Shown: positions 44,114-54,169, counted from the stretch's first letter. The stretch is 64,000 nucleotides of DNA from CAYPJE01 sp964410945 (GCA_964410945.1 CAYPJE010000004.1:1-64000), one strand, 5' to 3'. Numbers and translations: made by a program. Notes: generated by a model from the letters alone, not told the origin.

Positions 44114-45154
44114 TTAATCAATTAATTGAGAAATTTTACTGCAGATAAAATCGCCGACCTCAGAAGTGCCCATACTGCCCCCCAAGTCCCTGGTAGACCA
44201 ACCTGCTTCCAGGGCTAGCCCTATCGATTCATCGAGCACAGCGGCCAGCTTGTCCTGTTTCAGATGCTGCAGAATGGCAACCAGAGACCGAAAGGTGCCC
44301 AAGGGATTGGCAGCATCTTTTCCGGTGAACCGTTCCGACGGTGGATGGAGCACATGAAACAGCCGTTGTCCTTCCGGACTGCGGTAGGACTCATATGCCA
44401 GACCGAGCCCGCCTTCCATGGCAGCAGCTAACTTAGAGATCAGTTGGCCAAACGGTGGCACGGTGAGTATCAGATCAAGATCATCAGGTTTATGGAGTAA
44501 TTTGAACAAGAGAAAATCAATACTCAAATATACCGGCATAATATCATGATCATTGAGAAGATCATTAATCCTTCGCAACCAGGGATTATCCTTATTCAGT
44601 TGTGAATCAAGCAGCGCAACCGTCAATCGGCTATGTATTTTATTATCGATCTGTGATTTGATATATTCAACAATTGGATCAATCGATATAGAGGTTGAGA
44701 TATCAAGATTCAGAAATGCACTTTCATTATCTGACAGTCTTGTTGCCAAATATGGTGAAACAGTAAAGGAATTGCTCACATCCTGTAAAACCCGGATATT
44801 ATATACATCATCATTCAGTAGACCGCCCGAGGGATTAAATGATAAAACAGCACGGTCCAGTATTGTCAAATTAAGTCGTTCGATGAATGACTTGAATATC
44901 CCGTTCTTCAATTTGGTACCGTCAGCGGCCTTTTCAGCCAGCGGGCCGATCCAGATTGCATCAGAATTACGGCACTCATCGATCACGGTACTGGAAACCG
45001 GAAATCCAGTCTCCTGATAATAGGCTTTACCCAGATCAAACTCATGCAGGTTAAACTTGATTCTGGTATATGACTCCAGTGCAGAAAATATTTTATGAAT
45101 TTCCCGTGCGATCTCTGGCCCGACACCATCACCCGGGATAATCGCCAGCTTCAC
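44114..45154 (-). CDS. Isocitrate/isopropylmalate dehydrogenase-like protein, catalytic residues missing
   Basis: 346 residues across the whole family fold: IPGDGVGPEIAREI at the N-terminus and the NAD-site-like HPPSERFTGKDAANPLGT (270-287). Key residues are changed. The usual ENLFGDILSDEAA metal motif reads PPFGQLISKLAA (233-244), so Asp becomes Gln237 and Lys241. The substrate-binding Arg cluster after DRAVLSF and the RELTGGIYFG segment are absent, and the Lys of the KxN motif is missing. The reading frame is intact, so it is a pseudoenzyme or has a new activity. It overlaps the GWxTD gene by 4 bases. Confidence 0.85.
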   Translation of the reverse strand: MKLAIIPGDGVGPEIAREIHKIFSALESYTRIKFNLHEFDLGKAYYQETGFPVSSTVIDECRNSDAIWIGPLAEKAADGTKLKNGIFKSFIERLNLTILDRAVLSFNPSGGLLNDDVYNIRVLQDVSNSFTVSPYLATRLSDNESAFLNLDISTSISIDPIVEYIKSQIDNKIHSRLTVALLDSQLNKDNPWLRRINDLLNDHDIMPVYLSIDFLLFKLLHKPDDLDLILTVPPFGQLISKLAAAMEGGLGLAYESYRSPEGQRLFHVLHPPSERFTGKDAANPLGTFRSLVAILQHLKQDKLAAVLDESIGLALEAGWSTRDLGGSMGTSEVGDFICSKISQLID

Positions 45155-46413
45155 CAGATCGTTTCTCCAAAATACGGCGTTGCCAAACGATAATCTCCAA
45201 AACCGGTGGCGTCAATAAATGTAAATGATCTGTTAACGGAATAATAATGCCAAATCTGTCCGGCCGCATTGGAGATTGAGGAATATGCGCGCTCTATATC
45301 ATCGGGAGCCCCGAATAGAATATAGATCATTCCCATATCCGATCGCCAGCCTGGTAGAAATGTCGAAAACTGTTTGTTTGCAAACCGAACCCGGTGGTAG
45401 TATTCTTCCATCAGTTCATTCTTAACGGTGTGCGGAGTTGGATCATGTTTATCCCAGAATTCCTTGAATAATATCTCCTTCTCACTGACGTTTGCCCGTT
45501 TAAATCTCTTAATATCGTCTTCGTCCAGAATATATCTCAGTTGATCAACGGCCAGCTCGATATCGCTGATTGTGGCCGGTATACCAGGATGCGTAATTGA
45601 CAGTCGCAATGTCTCGCTAAATGTTTCCTTATCCTGGTGAAGGCTAACAATAAAATGTACATTCAAATCCCTGAGTATTTCCTGGGGGATGTGCATTATT
45701 GTTGAGAACAGGCTTGATTCATCAAGGTTGTTGTATTCCAGATTATTATCCAGAAGAACACTGTCCGAGTTATTTATAGCCACTACGGTAATGCTGAAGG
45801 GTTTGGTTTCAATTTTTCCGCTTGCCAGCAAGTAGTAATTATCGTTCTCCTCGGGAATCCTAAAATTCATTACCGGAATCATATCATCACCAATCCCCCA
45901 ATTGCCCGGCTTCTTTTTCAACAGGATAATCGGAAAAAGGAAGACACCATCCAGATATGGTGTCATATCCAGCTCAATCTCTTCCCGGCTGGCATTGTGG
46001 GTATCCCGATCCAGGACCTCAGCCGATACTATCAATTCCTCGGTTGGCAATACCAGGTTAGCATACAGGGTTGTAAACAACGTTGTCGAGACTGTCTCAC
46101 GGTAATCGACTATATCAACTGAACGGGTCCATAATTGACGGCCTTTTTGAAACCCATCTTTATTTTTTATAGAAACAGTCGCTTCAAATCGCGCCTGAAA
46201 CCCTGAATCATTTTTAACAAATTGCAGCGAGGAATTAGGAATTTCCAGATAGATCACTGTTTTAACCGAATCAACGGCAATTGCCTCAATCGGCATGGCA
46301 GTCAAATGGAACGGGTTACGATTTTCTTCTTCATTCCGCCCGAAGTTCCCCCCGTCCTGAGCCATAAGAAATTGCATGGCAATAATTGTATAGATAACTG
46401 TTTTTACTTTCAT
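45151..46413 (-). CDS. GWxTD-domain secreted protein
   Basis: About 420 residues from the ATG at 46413, which overlaps the upstream TGA (ATGA) and gives a signal peptide (VIYTIIAMQFLMAQ). A beta-rich body is followed by the C-terminal GWxTD-type domain (about 310-420), with FLPGWRSDMGMIYILFGAPDD and IWHYYSVNRSFTFIDATGFGDYRL. Family known in FCB and Acidobacteria-like genomes, function unknown. Followed by the IDH-like gene with a 4-base overlap. Confidence 0.87.
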   Translation of the reverse strand: MKVKTVIYTIIAMQFLMAQDGGNFGRNEEENRNPFHLTAMPIEAIAVDSVKTVIYLEIPNSSLQFVKNDSGFQARFEATVSIKNKDGFQKGRQLWTRSVDIVDYRETVSTTLFTTLYANLVLPTEELIVSAEVLDRDTHNASREEIELDMTPYLDGVFLFPIILLKKKPGNWGIGDDMIPVMNFRIPEENDNYYLLASGKIETKPFSITVVAINNSDSVLLDNNLEYNNLDESSLFSTIMHIPQEILRDLNVHFIVSLHQDKETFSETLRLSITHPGIPATISDIELAVDQLRYILDEDDIKRFKRANVSEKEILFKEFWDKHDPTPHTVKNELMEEYYHRVRFANKQFSTFLPGWRSDMGMIYILFGAPDDIERAYSSISNAAGQIWHYYSVNRSFTFIDATGFGDYRLATPYFGETIW

Positions 46414-48062
46414 TGATCTATCCGCCAAATGAATTTTATTAATCCTTCCGTGGTTCCAATCCAAATCTCGTCACCGGAAATATACACATCATTCATATTA
46501 CCCATGAAATTATAATCATATTCCCTGTACGAACCGGTTTCAGTGCTGATGCGGAACAACCCGTCATTCACTGCCAGCCATAGATAGTTGTCATCTCTAT
46601 CCATTGATCGTATATATTTTCCTTTGTAAATCACCGGACTCAAGATTTTTGACCATTGGCCGGATGTTTTGTTAAAGGAAAGAATTCCGGTAGATGTTCC
46701 AACCAGCAGAGAATCACCATTGATGGTCAGGGAGGTAAATCCGCTGAAAGTATCAAATTCCGGTTGAAATGATTCGTTCCGATAGTACTGTTTATATTCC
46801 ATCAGCCGATTGTCATCAAACTCCAGTATTCGCAGGTTTTGAACCGAGGCAATCCAGAGACTATTTCCATAAACCGCCAGATCAGAGATGTATTGTTCGC
46901 TATAAACGGACTCTAATCCGGTCAACAATTTTTGATAACTGCCGACTGCCAAACATCCGATCCCCCGGGAGGATCCAATCCAAACCCTGGATTTACTGTG
47001 TACCAGTACATTTATCCGGCCAGGTGGAACACCGTTGGCTTCATTCAGAGTCCGCCATGAGTCAAGATTTTTATTGTAAACCAGAATCTGTCCGTTTCCA
47101 CCAAACCACAATTCATCACCGATAGACATTGCAGAATACAATGGCTGAGGGGCCATATTGATAATATTTCTGGAATAAAAATTATCATATACATTACGCT
47201 TAATATCGATTCTGCTAACGCCAGCCTCGTTTTGGGTACCGGGTCGGCCGCTCACCCATAATCCATGGTAGGGTAAGATAAACTGGATATCAGCCGTCAC
47301 CAGACCGATTGGAATATTCTCGAAGGTATTCATCTGGGGACTGCTTTTAAATACTGTTCCCCGGTCAGTCCCAATCCAACTGTCACCCAGTCTGGTTCTG
47401 TAAAATGTGGTTATACCGTGATATTCACCTTTTGGATCCAACAAACCGCGGTCAAACAGATCCCACCCCCCAAACAGGCTATAATCGCTGAGAATATCAA
47501 CAGGATCGATGTAGGTGGGTATAAAACCACCACTCCAGTCAATTGTATCCGAGTCGGGGTTGATCATTTGGCCGATCATAATCCCGGAATTTCGATCGCA
47601 TTTGATAACCAGAGTTCTGGTCCGGCACCAAAGATAACTTTCATCTGAACCAATCTGAATGATCCGGTCTGACCGGCCCAGGCCAAGATCATCGAAACCA
47701 ATCTTCTGCCAGCCACCTTCCCGGTCAAAGCTATAACACAAGAATCTTGGCGTTGCCACCCAGATAATTCCGGTATTGCTGTCAACATGAACGGCCGTGG
47801 TTCTATTAGCCGGTAATCCCTGGGCCGTGCTCAGTGGTTCCTCAAACTGAAAGGCATAATTATTATAACGCCAGACACCACCGGATTCAGTGGCGATATA
47901 GGTAAACAACGTACCTTCAGTGATAGCATTGATTTGACCTGTTGGTCGATATAGGACCCAATCAAAAGGATGATGATGGGGAGCAGGCTGGCAATAAACC
48001 ATCGCGCATAAAATGGTTACCAGTCTAATCAGGTATTTAAGTACTGTGAGTCCTTTAAGCAT
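46410..48062 (-). CDS. Exported two-component-regulator-type beta-propeller protein
   Basis: 550 residues. Signal peptide (YLIRLVTILCAMVYCQ). Repeats of the type GIIWVATPRFLCYSF, SRVWIGSSRGIGCLA, NYLWLAVNDGLFRIS and DEIWIGTTEGLIKFI match Reg_prop blades, predicting one or two seven-bladed propellers. Unlike hybrid sensors it has no kinase, so it probably acts as a periplasmic or surface binding protein. Translationally coupled to the GWxTD gene. Confidence 0.83.
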   Translation of the reverse strand: MLKGLTVLKYLIRLVTILCAMVYCQPAPHHHPFDWVLYRPTGQINAITEGTLFTYIATESGGVWRYNNYAFQFEEPLSTAQGLPANRTTAVHVDSNTGIIWVATPRFLCYSFDREGGWQKIGFDDLGLGRSDRIIQIGSDESYLWCRTRTLVIKCDRNSGIMIGQMINPDSDTIDWSGGFIPTYIDPVDILSDYSLFGGWDLFDRGLLDPKGEYHGITTFYRTRLGDSWIGTDRGTVFKSSPQMNTFENIPIGLVTADIQFILPYHGLWVSGRPGTQNEAGVSRIDIKRNVYDNFYSRNIINMAPQPLYSAMSIGDELWFGGNGQILVYNKNLDSWRTLNEANGVPPGRINVLVHSKSRVWIGSSRGIGCLAVGSYQKLLTGLESVYSEQYISDLAVYGNSLWIASVQNLRILEFDDNRLMEYKQYYRNESFQPEFDTFSGFTSLTINGDSLLVGTSTGILSFNKTSGQWSKILSPVIYKGKYIRSMDRDDNYLWLAVNDGLFRISTETGSYREYDYNFMGNMNDVYISGDEIWIGTTEGLIKFIWRIDQ

Positions 48063-48123
48063 TACAAGAACTCAATATTAGCAAGAATATTATCGTAACG
48101 CTATATGATTGATGTAAATCAAC

Positions 48124-49104
48124 TCAATTAACTGATTGATACATTGCAGTGAGCATCTTGTGATCTACCGGAACGGCACCAACCTCAGCACATACACGTC
48201 CAGCAGCCAGATTTGCGATTTCTGCAGCCTCGACAACCGTTGCCCCACTCAGATCAGCCAGGGTAAACACAGCGATCACCGTATCCCCAGCCCCGGAAAC
48301 ATCATGTACCTTCCGGGCTTTGGTAGGAATTGTATTATCCATATTATCATGGAAAACAGTAATGCCATCCTGTCCCCTGGTAACCATTACAACTTCGGCC
48401 TGTAATTTTTTATGCAGGCGGTCCCCCAATTCCAGAAATTCCTGTTCATTTGAAGGCATGGTATTCACAGCCGTGAGAAATTCCTTTGTGTTTGGCTTAA
48501 ACAGGCGGACCTGCTGGTAGGAGAAAAAATTATCAAATTTAGGATCAACATAAACCGGGACACCCAGTCGATTGGCAGTGGATAAAACATGCTCAATGAC
48601 ATCAGCCGTCAATAACCCTTTGTTATAATCGGCAATTATAACAGCATCGCAACCGGAGATATTAACCTCCAGATTATCAATCAGATTCCTGATAACAACG
48701 GGATCATGCCAATCCTTGTTTTCACGGTCGGTGCGCAAAATCTGCTGGTTCTGCGCAATAATCCTGGTCTTAACGGTTGTCAGTCGCCTGGGATCAATTA
48801 TAAAACCGCCCGTGTCGATTGCATTCGCTTTAAAAAGATTGATCAACTCATCACCGGCGTTATCTTTACCAATAACACCAACTACTTTAACTTTGGCATC
48901 CATTTTCGCCAGATTAAGAACAACATTGCCTGCCCCTCCGGCAGTTGTTTCGATCCGTTCAACATCGACAATCGGCACCGGTGCCTCGGGGGAAATACGA
49001 CTGGTTGATCCCCAGTAGTATTCGTCCAACATGAAGTCACCAATCACCAGGATTGTTTTTTCCTGGAACTGGTTGGTAATTTCCTCAAACCTGTTTATAT
49101 CCAC
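48124..49104 (-). CDS. rfaE1: D-glycero-beta-D-manno-heptose-7-phosphate kinase
   Basis: 326 residues. PfkB/ribokinase fold with GGAGNVVLNLAKMDA and the anion-hole motif SGAGDTV; TSRISPEAPVPIVDVE is typical of HldE1/RfaE1. It makes heptose 1,7-bisphosphate for lipopolysaccharide inner core. The adenylyltransferase half found in fused HldE is absent. It follows the PspC-type gene by 3 bases. Confidence 0.92.
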   Translation of the reverse strand: MDINRFEEITNQFQEKTILVIGDFMLDEYYWGSTSRISPEAPVPIVDVERIETTAGGAGNVVLNLAKMDAKVKVVGVIGKDNAGDELINLFKANAIDTGGFIIDPRRLTTVKTRIIAQNQQILRTDRENKDWHDPVVIRNLIDNLEVNISGCDAVIIADYNKGLLTADVIEHVLSTANRLGVPVYVDPKFDNFFSYQQVRLFKPNTKEFLTAVNTMPSNEQEFLELGDRLHKKLQAEVVMVTRGQDGITVFHDNMDNTIPTKARKVHDVSGAGDTVIAVFTLADLSGATVVEAAEIANLAAGRVCAEVGAVPVDHKMLTAMYQSVN

Positions 49105-49107
49105 ATG

Positions 49108-49728
49108 TTACTCCGAATCCAGTCTTGGCAGAATAAAGGCAAAAATGACATACAGAACGATACCGGCACCAATACTCATGATCGTACCGAAAGCCCAGAT
49201 CAACCTCACCAGGGTTGGGTCAAGATTTACACTTTCTGCAATACCTCCGCAAACGCCGTACAGTACTTTGTCTTCCTTGGACAAATGATAGGGCATCGAA
49301 TTCTTAATCCCAATTTTCTTTGCCAGGTTTGTTCGACGGTTGCTGAGGTAGTATACACCCAAACCTATAATTACCAAGGCAAAGATAAGGTTAAAACCAA
49401 AACCCCAGAAGCGGGTAATAAATACCCCGATTGCATGATTATACTGGAATATTAATATGATACCGATAATGATGAATACAATACCCCAGATATTTGATTT
49501 ATCGAATCGGATATTAAGGTTCTTATAAAACGGCTTACCGTCAATGTTATTTTGATCTGGTATGAAAATCACACCAAGGATATAGGCAATTATACCGGAT
49601 CCACCAAAGAGCGTCAGAAAGACCCAGCCAAGCCTGACAATCATCGGATCAATCTTGAAATATTCACCAAAACCGCCACAGACACCGGCAATTATTCTTT
49701 CATTTTGCGAACGATATATGTGTTTCAT
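49108..49728 (-). CDS. Membrane protein with two PspC domains
   Basis: About 206 residues from the ATG at 49728, chosen because GGAGG stands 6 bases upstream; a longer frame ignores this site. Two PspC domains: residues 1-60 (NERIIAGVCGGFGEYFKIDP) and about 135-206 (EDKVLYGVCGGIAESVNLDP), separated by three hydrophobic segments. PspC domains sense or buffer envelope stress. No PspA or PspF is seen nearby. Confidence 0.88.
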   Translation of the reverse strand: MKHIYRSQNERIIAGVCGGFGEYFKIDPMIVRLGWVFLTLFGGSGIIAYILGVIFIPDQNNIDGKPFYKNLNIRFDKSNIWGIVFIIIGIILIFQYNHAIGVFITRFWGFGFNLIFALVIIGLGVYYLSNRRTNLAKKIGIKNSMPYHLSKEDKVLYGVCGGIAESVNLDPTLVRLIWAFGTIMSIGAGIVLYVIFAFILPRLDSE

Positions 49729-49729
49729 C

Positions 49730-50674
49730 TTATCCCTCCAACAATGAATTAAGATGGACTTCCACACTGGCGCTTAAACCATCCAGGTCATATCCACCTT
49801 CCAGGACCGACAGAACCCTTCCATTACAGCATTCGTTACTGATCCTGACTAAAATTCTGGATAACTCCCAAAAACCTTCGGTGGTAACTTGCATTCCACC
49901 GATTGGATCAAGAATATGAGCATCAAAACCAGCCGATAGTATCATCAAATCCGGGTTAAAGCTAAGTATTTTTTCGGCCACGGAATTTTCCATTAGATCC
50001 AGATATACTTTATCCCCTGTCCCCTGTGATAAGGGATAGTTTACAGTAGTACCGGCTCCGGCACCACGACCAGTTTCATTTTCAGACCCGGTACCCGGAT
50101 AAAACGGGTAGCGATGCATACTGATGTACAATACATCCGGATCATCCTCGAACAGATGCTGTGTCCCATTACCATGATGAACATCAAAATCTATAATCGC
50201 TATTTTCTGCTGATCGTATTTGGCCTGTGCATACCGTGCGGCGATAGCCACATTATTGAACAGACAAAATCCCATTGCCTGATTATATTCAGCGTGATGG
50301 CCGGGGGGACGTGGCAATACCATGACTCTCGGATTGTTGTTATCACCGTAAATATAATCAATTCCCTGGGCGGTGGCATTAGCAGCCAGAACAGCAATCC
50401 GGAATGAATCATGGCAAATCGGATTATCAAAAGTATCAATATGCTGATCACCCCGGTCACAGGTTAAGCTGACCCGCTTTATATAGGCCGGATCATGAAT
50501 AATTGTGGGCAAATTGAAATCGATTATTTCCGGTTCAACCAATTCAAGTTTTTCTTTAATTCCTGATTGCTCAATATGGTCCATCACTGCCTTCAGGCGT
50601 GCCGGGCTCTCCGGATGTCCAAATCCCGTATCATGATCCAAAAAGCGTTTTGAGTAGAATAACCCAAGTCCCAT
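49730..50674 (-). CDS. Histone deacetylase-family hydrolase (acetoin utilisation AcuC-like)
   Basis: About 314 residues from the ATG at 50674, with GAGG 5 bases upstream; a GTG two codons earlier is possible but would lie within that site. Active-site blocks RPPGHHAEYNQAMGFC, DFDVHHGNGTQ and SAGFDAHILDP retain the zinc and charge-relay residues. Bacterial members deacetylate acetylated lysines, polyamines or other amides; the substrate is not evident. It ends 1 base before the PspC gene. Confidence 0.93.
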   Translation of the reverse strand: MGLGLFYSKRFLDHDTGFGHPESPARLKAVMDHIEQSGIKEKLELVEPEIIDFNLPTIIHDPAYIKRVSLTCDRGDQHIDTFDNPICHDSFRIAVLAANATAQGIDYIYGDNNNPRVMVLPRPPGHHAEYNQAMGFCLFNNVAIAARYAQAKYDQQKIAIIDFDVHHGNGTQHLFEDDPDVLYISMHRYPFYPGTGSENETGRGAGAGTTVNYPLSQGTGDKVYLDLMENSVAEKILSFNPDLMILSAGFDAHILDPIGGMQVTTEGFWELSRILVRISNECCNGRVLSVLEGGYDLDGLSASVEVHLNSLLEG

Positions 50675-50686
50675 AGTCACCTCAAA

Positions 50687-51388
50687 TCAATAATTCCGTC
50701 GCCGTTGATTCCGGTTAGAGCGTCCTTTACCAGGCCGTATCTTGCATATATGCCCATTATCCAGATAAATCAGGACCGAAGCTATCGTCTGGATATTATC
50801 GTTGCTGGCCGAAGTCATAATGATTGTTGTACCTAATTCCCGAGTCATTTTCTGGAGGGTCCGATTAAATTCCTGACTCATAGTATAATCGAATCGAATG
50901 CCATAGTCATCGATTAAAAGTACCCGGGGATCGGATTCCGCAGCTACAATTAATTTTAACCAGGTCTGTTCACCGGGGGATAATTCGTTGGCGGGTACAT
51001 TCAACAATTGTTTCTGGCTGCCATTATTAAATTGGCGGTTGATCACTCTTTTAGAAGTCTTAGGAACATTTTGTTCAATATAATTCTGGACCGGCAAGCG
51101 GCTGGTTATTGGTTTGTGGTCAACCAAATGAATGGTATCATCCAGTTTGATTTTCCCCAGCCAATTAGTCGTAAATTCTTCATTATCATATTTCAGTGTA
51201 CCGCTGTCTGGCTTGACCTCCCCGGCCAGAACCTGCATCAGGCTTGATTTTCCGGAACCGACCGGTCCGATGATTCCGTATATCGTGCCCCGGTGGACCT
51301 GCAGATTGCCAACCTGGAGGATATTACGCCCCCTCCTGGAAAGTTTCAGGCCCTTTATATCATAAATTAAAGTCGCTGCTTGATTCAT
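50687..51388 (-). CDS. Orphan ABC-type ATPase with degenerate catalytic residues
   Basis: About 233 residues from the ATG at 51388 (AAGGA about 7 bases upstream). Walker A GPVGSGKS (41-48) and signature LSPGE (136-140) are intact. Walker B VLLID is followed by Asp161 instead of the catalytic Glu. The Q-loop has LVDH in place of Gln, and the H-loop reads MTSASND without His. It ends with a strongly basic tail (about 216-233). No permease is adjacent. It probably binds nucleotide but hydrolyses it poorly. Confidence 0.82.
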   Translation of the reverse strand: MNQAATLIYDIKGLKLSRRGRNILQVGNLQVHRGTIYGIIGPVGSGKSSLMQVLAGEVKPDSGTLKYDNEEFTTNWLGKIKLDDTIHLVDHKPITSRLPVQNYIEQNVPKTSKRVINRQFNNGSQKQLLNVPANELSPGEQTWLKLIVAAESDPRVLLIDDYGIRFDYTMSQEFNRTLQKMTRELGTTIIMTSASNDNIQTIASVLIYLDNGHICKIRPGKGRSNRNQRRRNY

Positions 51389-51454
51389 CGTCAATTCCTT
51401 TCTCCAACGGTTTCCCGTCAAACGATGAATCGAATCACCAATATCGAGATAGAT

Positions 51455-52375
51455 TTACTGCTCTAAGAAACGCTCCGCATCAATTGCTGCCATACAACCG
51501 GTTCCAGCGGCTGTGATAGCTTGACGATAAACATGATCCTGAACATCACCGCAGGCAAATACACCAGGTGTCGATGTAAATGTACGGCCTTCTTTAGTAA
51601 TAATATATCCTGTTTCGTCCAGGTTCAGTTGGCCTTCAAATAACTGAGTATTGGGTTGATGGCCGATAGCCAGGAAAATACCGTCGCAGTTGTCTTCCCT
51701 GGTCTCTCCAGTCACGGTGTCTTTCAATATTACACCGGTTACACCGGTTTCCTTTGATCCCAACACTTCGGTAATGGTTGAATTCCAATGCACTTTGATC
51801 TTCGGATTAGCCAATACACGTTCCTGCATAATCTTGGAAGCACGCAGTTCATCACGACGATGAACGACCCATACTTCGGATGCGAATTTGGTCAGGAAGC
51901 TGGCTTCTTCCATGGCAGAATCTCCACCACCCACAACTAGAACCTTTTTATCCCGATAGAAAAAACCATCACAGGTTGCACATGCAGAGACACCAAAACC
52001 CATCAACTTCTGTTCAGATTCCAATCCCAGCCAGCGGGCGGTTGCCCCGGTCGAAATAATTACTGAATCGCTGGTATAAACTTCATCACCAGCCCAAACT
52101 TTAAATGGCTTTTGTGTCAAGTCGACTTTGGTTATTGATTTAAACACTGTTTCAGCTCCGAAACGTTTGGCTTGCTCCCGCAGGGAATCCATCAGTTCCG
52201 GGCCGGTTATCCCTTCTGGAAAGCCGGGGAAATTCTCCACTTCAGTGGTAATCGTCAATTGTCCCCCCGGTTGATTTCCTTCAAAAACAATGGGATTTAA
52301 ATTGGCACGTGCAGTATAAATAGCAGCCGTCAAACCGGCTGGTCCAGATCCTATGATGATGACTTTCCGATTCAT
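51455..52375 (-). CDS. trxB: Thioredoxin reductase
   Basis: 306 residues. FAD motif GSGPAGLTAAIYTARA, redox CATC in SACATCDGFF, NADPH motif GGGDSAMEEA and the C-terminal FACGDVQD are intact. Reduces thioredoxin with NADPH. Lies 10 bases downstream of trxA. Confidence 0.98.
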   Translation of the reverse strand: MNRKVIIIGSGPAGLTAAIYTARANLNPIVFEGNQPGGQLTITTEVENFPGFPEGITGPELMDSLREQAKRFGAETVFKSITKVDLTQKPFKVWAGDEVYTSDSVIISTGATARWLGLESEQKLMGFGVSACATCDGFFYRDKKVLVVGGGDSAMEEASFLTKFASEVWVVHRRDELRASKIMQERVLANPKIKVHWNSTITEVLGSKETGVTGVILKDTVTGETREDNCDGIFLAIGHQPNTQLFEGQLNLDETGYIITKEGRTFTSTPGVFACGDVQDHVYRQAITAAGTGCMAAIDAERFLEQ

Positions 52376-52385
52376 CTGATTATTT

Positions 52386-52712
52386 TTATAAAACCTCTTC
52401 TAAAAGTTTTGTTATATTGGTTTTTGGAACCGCTCCAACAATTTGATGAGCAACGGATCCATTATTGAAAATCAATAAACTGGGAATACTGCGTATTCCA
52501 AATTTCATCGCTGAATCACGATTATTATCTACATTCAGCTTACCTACCTTGACCTTTCCGGTATATTCCCCGGCGATCTCAGCAATAGTCGGTGCGATTG
52601 CTTTACATGGGCCGCACCATTCTGCCCAAAAATCCACCAAAACTGGCAGGTCGGAGTTCAGTACTTCTTGGTCAAAATTAGCGTCATTAAACTCCACTAG
52701 TTCCTGTGGCAT
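52386..52712 (-). CDS. trxA: Thioredoxin
   Basis: 108 residues with the active site WCGPC (residues 32-36), the cis-Pro in SIPSLLIF and no signal peptide, hence cytoplasmic. Pairs with trxB in one operon. The 245-base leader (52713-52957) contains a small hairpin, AATCCG/CGGATT at 52750-52767, about 40 bases upstream of the start, of unknown relevance. Confidence 0.98.
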   Translation of the reverse strand: MPQELVEFNDANFDQEVLNSDLPVLVDFWAEWCGPCKAIAPTIAEIAGEYTGKVKVGKLNVDNNRDSAMKFGIRSIPSLLIFNNGSVAHQIVGAVPKTNITKLLEEVL

Positions 52713-52957
52713 ACAACCTCCTAATGTCTGGTATAACGAGTTCTAGATTAATCCGATTAGGCGGATTGAATAATTGATAATCGGCCCATTTGCGCCGTTT
52801 AACACGGTTTAATTTCGGTCAACTAATCGAAAGTTGCCTATACAAATTTCCAATGAATCAATATTGCTTCATTAAATTTTCGGGATCGTTTCAAAAAGCA
52901 TTTTCATCTTTTGATGTGATGCAATCCCATCGGTTACAGATTAAATCAGGCCACTGA

Positions 52958-54169
52958 TTATTTTGCTGACAGTTTAAGAAACCTGCGCTTCCCAACTTTA
53001 ATAATTATATTTTCACCTGGAAGCAGTTCATGTTGAATATCAGTGCATTGTTCACCGTTTAGCCGCACCGCACCCTGTTTGATCATTCGACGGGCATTTG
53101 ATTTACTGTCAACTAACTGATTATCAAATATTACATCCACCAGCAACTGGGCCTCATTCAAACAAATCTCAGCAATATCGTTCGGAATACCCTTCTGAAT
53201 AAAAATATTATCGAAATGTTGTTCAGCTGCTATGGCGGCATCGGAATCATGGTACAGTTCCACAATCATCCGCGCCAGACGGCGTTTTATATCGCGGGGA
53301 TTAACAGCCGGATCGGCCAGTAGAGCCTTAATATCTGCCTGGACCGTATCGTCAGCATCGGCCGCTAACACATAATATTTGTAAATCAGTTCATCAGGAA
53401 TCGAAAGCGTACGGCCATAGATGTCCGCCGGAGAATCCTGTAATCCGATATGATTGTCGTAGGATTTCGACATTTTCTCCTTACCATCAGTTCCTTCCAA
53501 CAATGGCAAAGTGATAATTACCTGTGGCGCCTGTCCGTATTCACGCTGTAGATCGCGCCCGACAAGTAAATTGAATTTCTGGTCGGTTCCGCCCAGCTCA
53601 ACATCGGCCCTGAGCTCAACTGAATCCATTCCCTGGGCCAGCGGGTAAAGAAATTCATGTACTGAAATTGGAATCTCGGCCTTGAAACGTTTCGTAAAAT
53701 CATCCCTCTCAAGCATTCTTGCCACCGTATAACGGCTGGCCAGTTTGATGACATCATTGAATGACATGGCTCCCAGCCAATCATTGTTATACACGATTTT
53801 CAGTCGCTCGATATCAAGAATTTTCTCGGCCTGTTCCACATAGCTGTCAGCATTTCGTTTCGTATCCTCAAGGGTCAGCTGTGGACGAGTCTTATTACGG
53901 CCGGACGGATCGCCGATCATGGCGGTAAAGTCACCGATAACCAGGACAGCCTGATGTCCCAGATCCTGGAAATGGCGTAATTTCCTCAAGACAACACCAT
54001 GTCCAATATGCAGATCAGGCCGGCTGGGATCGCACCCCAATTTGACAATCAACGGTTGGCCGGTCTGTTCCGCCTGTTTTAATTTATGGACCAGCTCATC
54101 TTCGGGGATAATTTCTTCGGCACCCCGGCGAATTACCGCCATCTGTTCATCAATCGATAAAAATGTCAT
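52958..54169 (-). CDS. tyrS: Tyrosyl-tRNA synthetase
   Basis: 403 residues. Class I signatures HIGHG (HIGH) and KMSKS are present, with a C-terminal S4 RNA-binding domain (about 340-403, SKSNARRMIKQGAVRLN). This is the TyrZ-like subfamily by overall pattern. Charges tRNA-Tyr. Overlaps the smpB stop by one base. Confidence 0.97.
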   Translation of the reverse strand: MTFLSIDEQMAVIRRGAEEIIPEDELVHKLKQAEQTGQPLIVKLGCDPSRPDLHIGHGVVLRKLRHFQDLGHQAVLVIGDFTAMIGDPSGRNKTRPQLTLEDTKRNADSYVEQAEKILDIERLKIVYNNDWLGAMSFNDVIKLASRYTVARMLERDDFTKRFKAEIPISVHEFLYPLAQGMDSVELRADVELGGTDQKFNLLVGRDLQREYGQAPQVIITLPLLEGTDGKEKMSKSYDNHIGLQDSPADIYGRTLSIPDELIYKYYVLAADADDTVQADIKALLADPAVNPRDIKRRLARMIVELYHDSDAAIAAEQHFDNIFIQKGIPNDIAEICLNEAQLLVDVIFDNQLVDSKSNARRMIKQGAVRLNGEQCTDIQHELLPGENIIIKVGKRRFLKLSAK

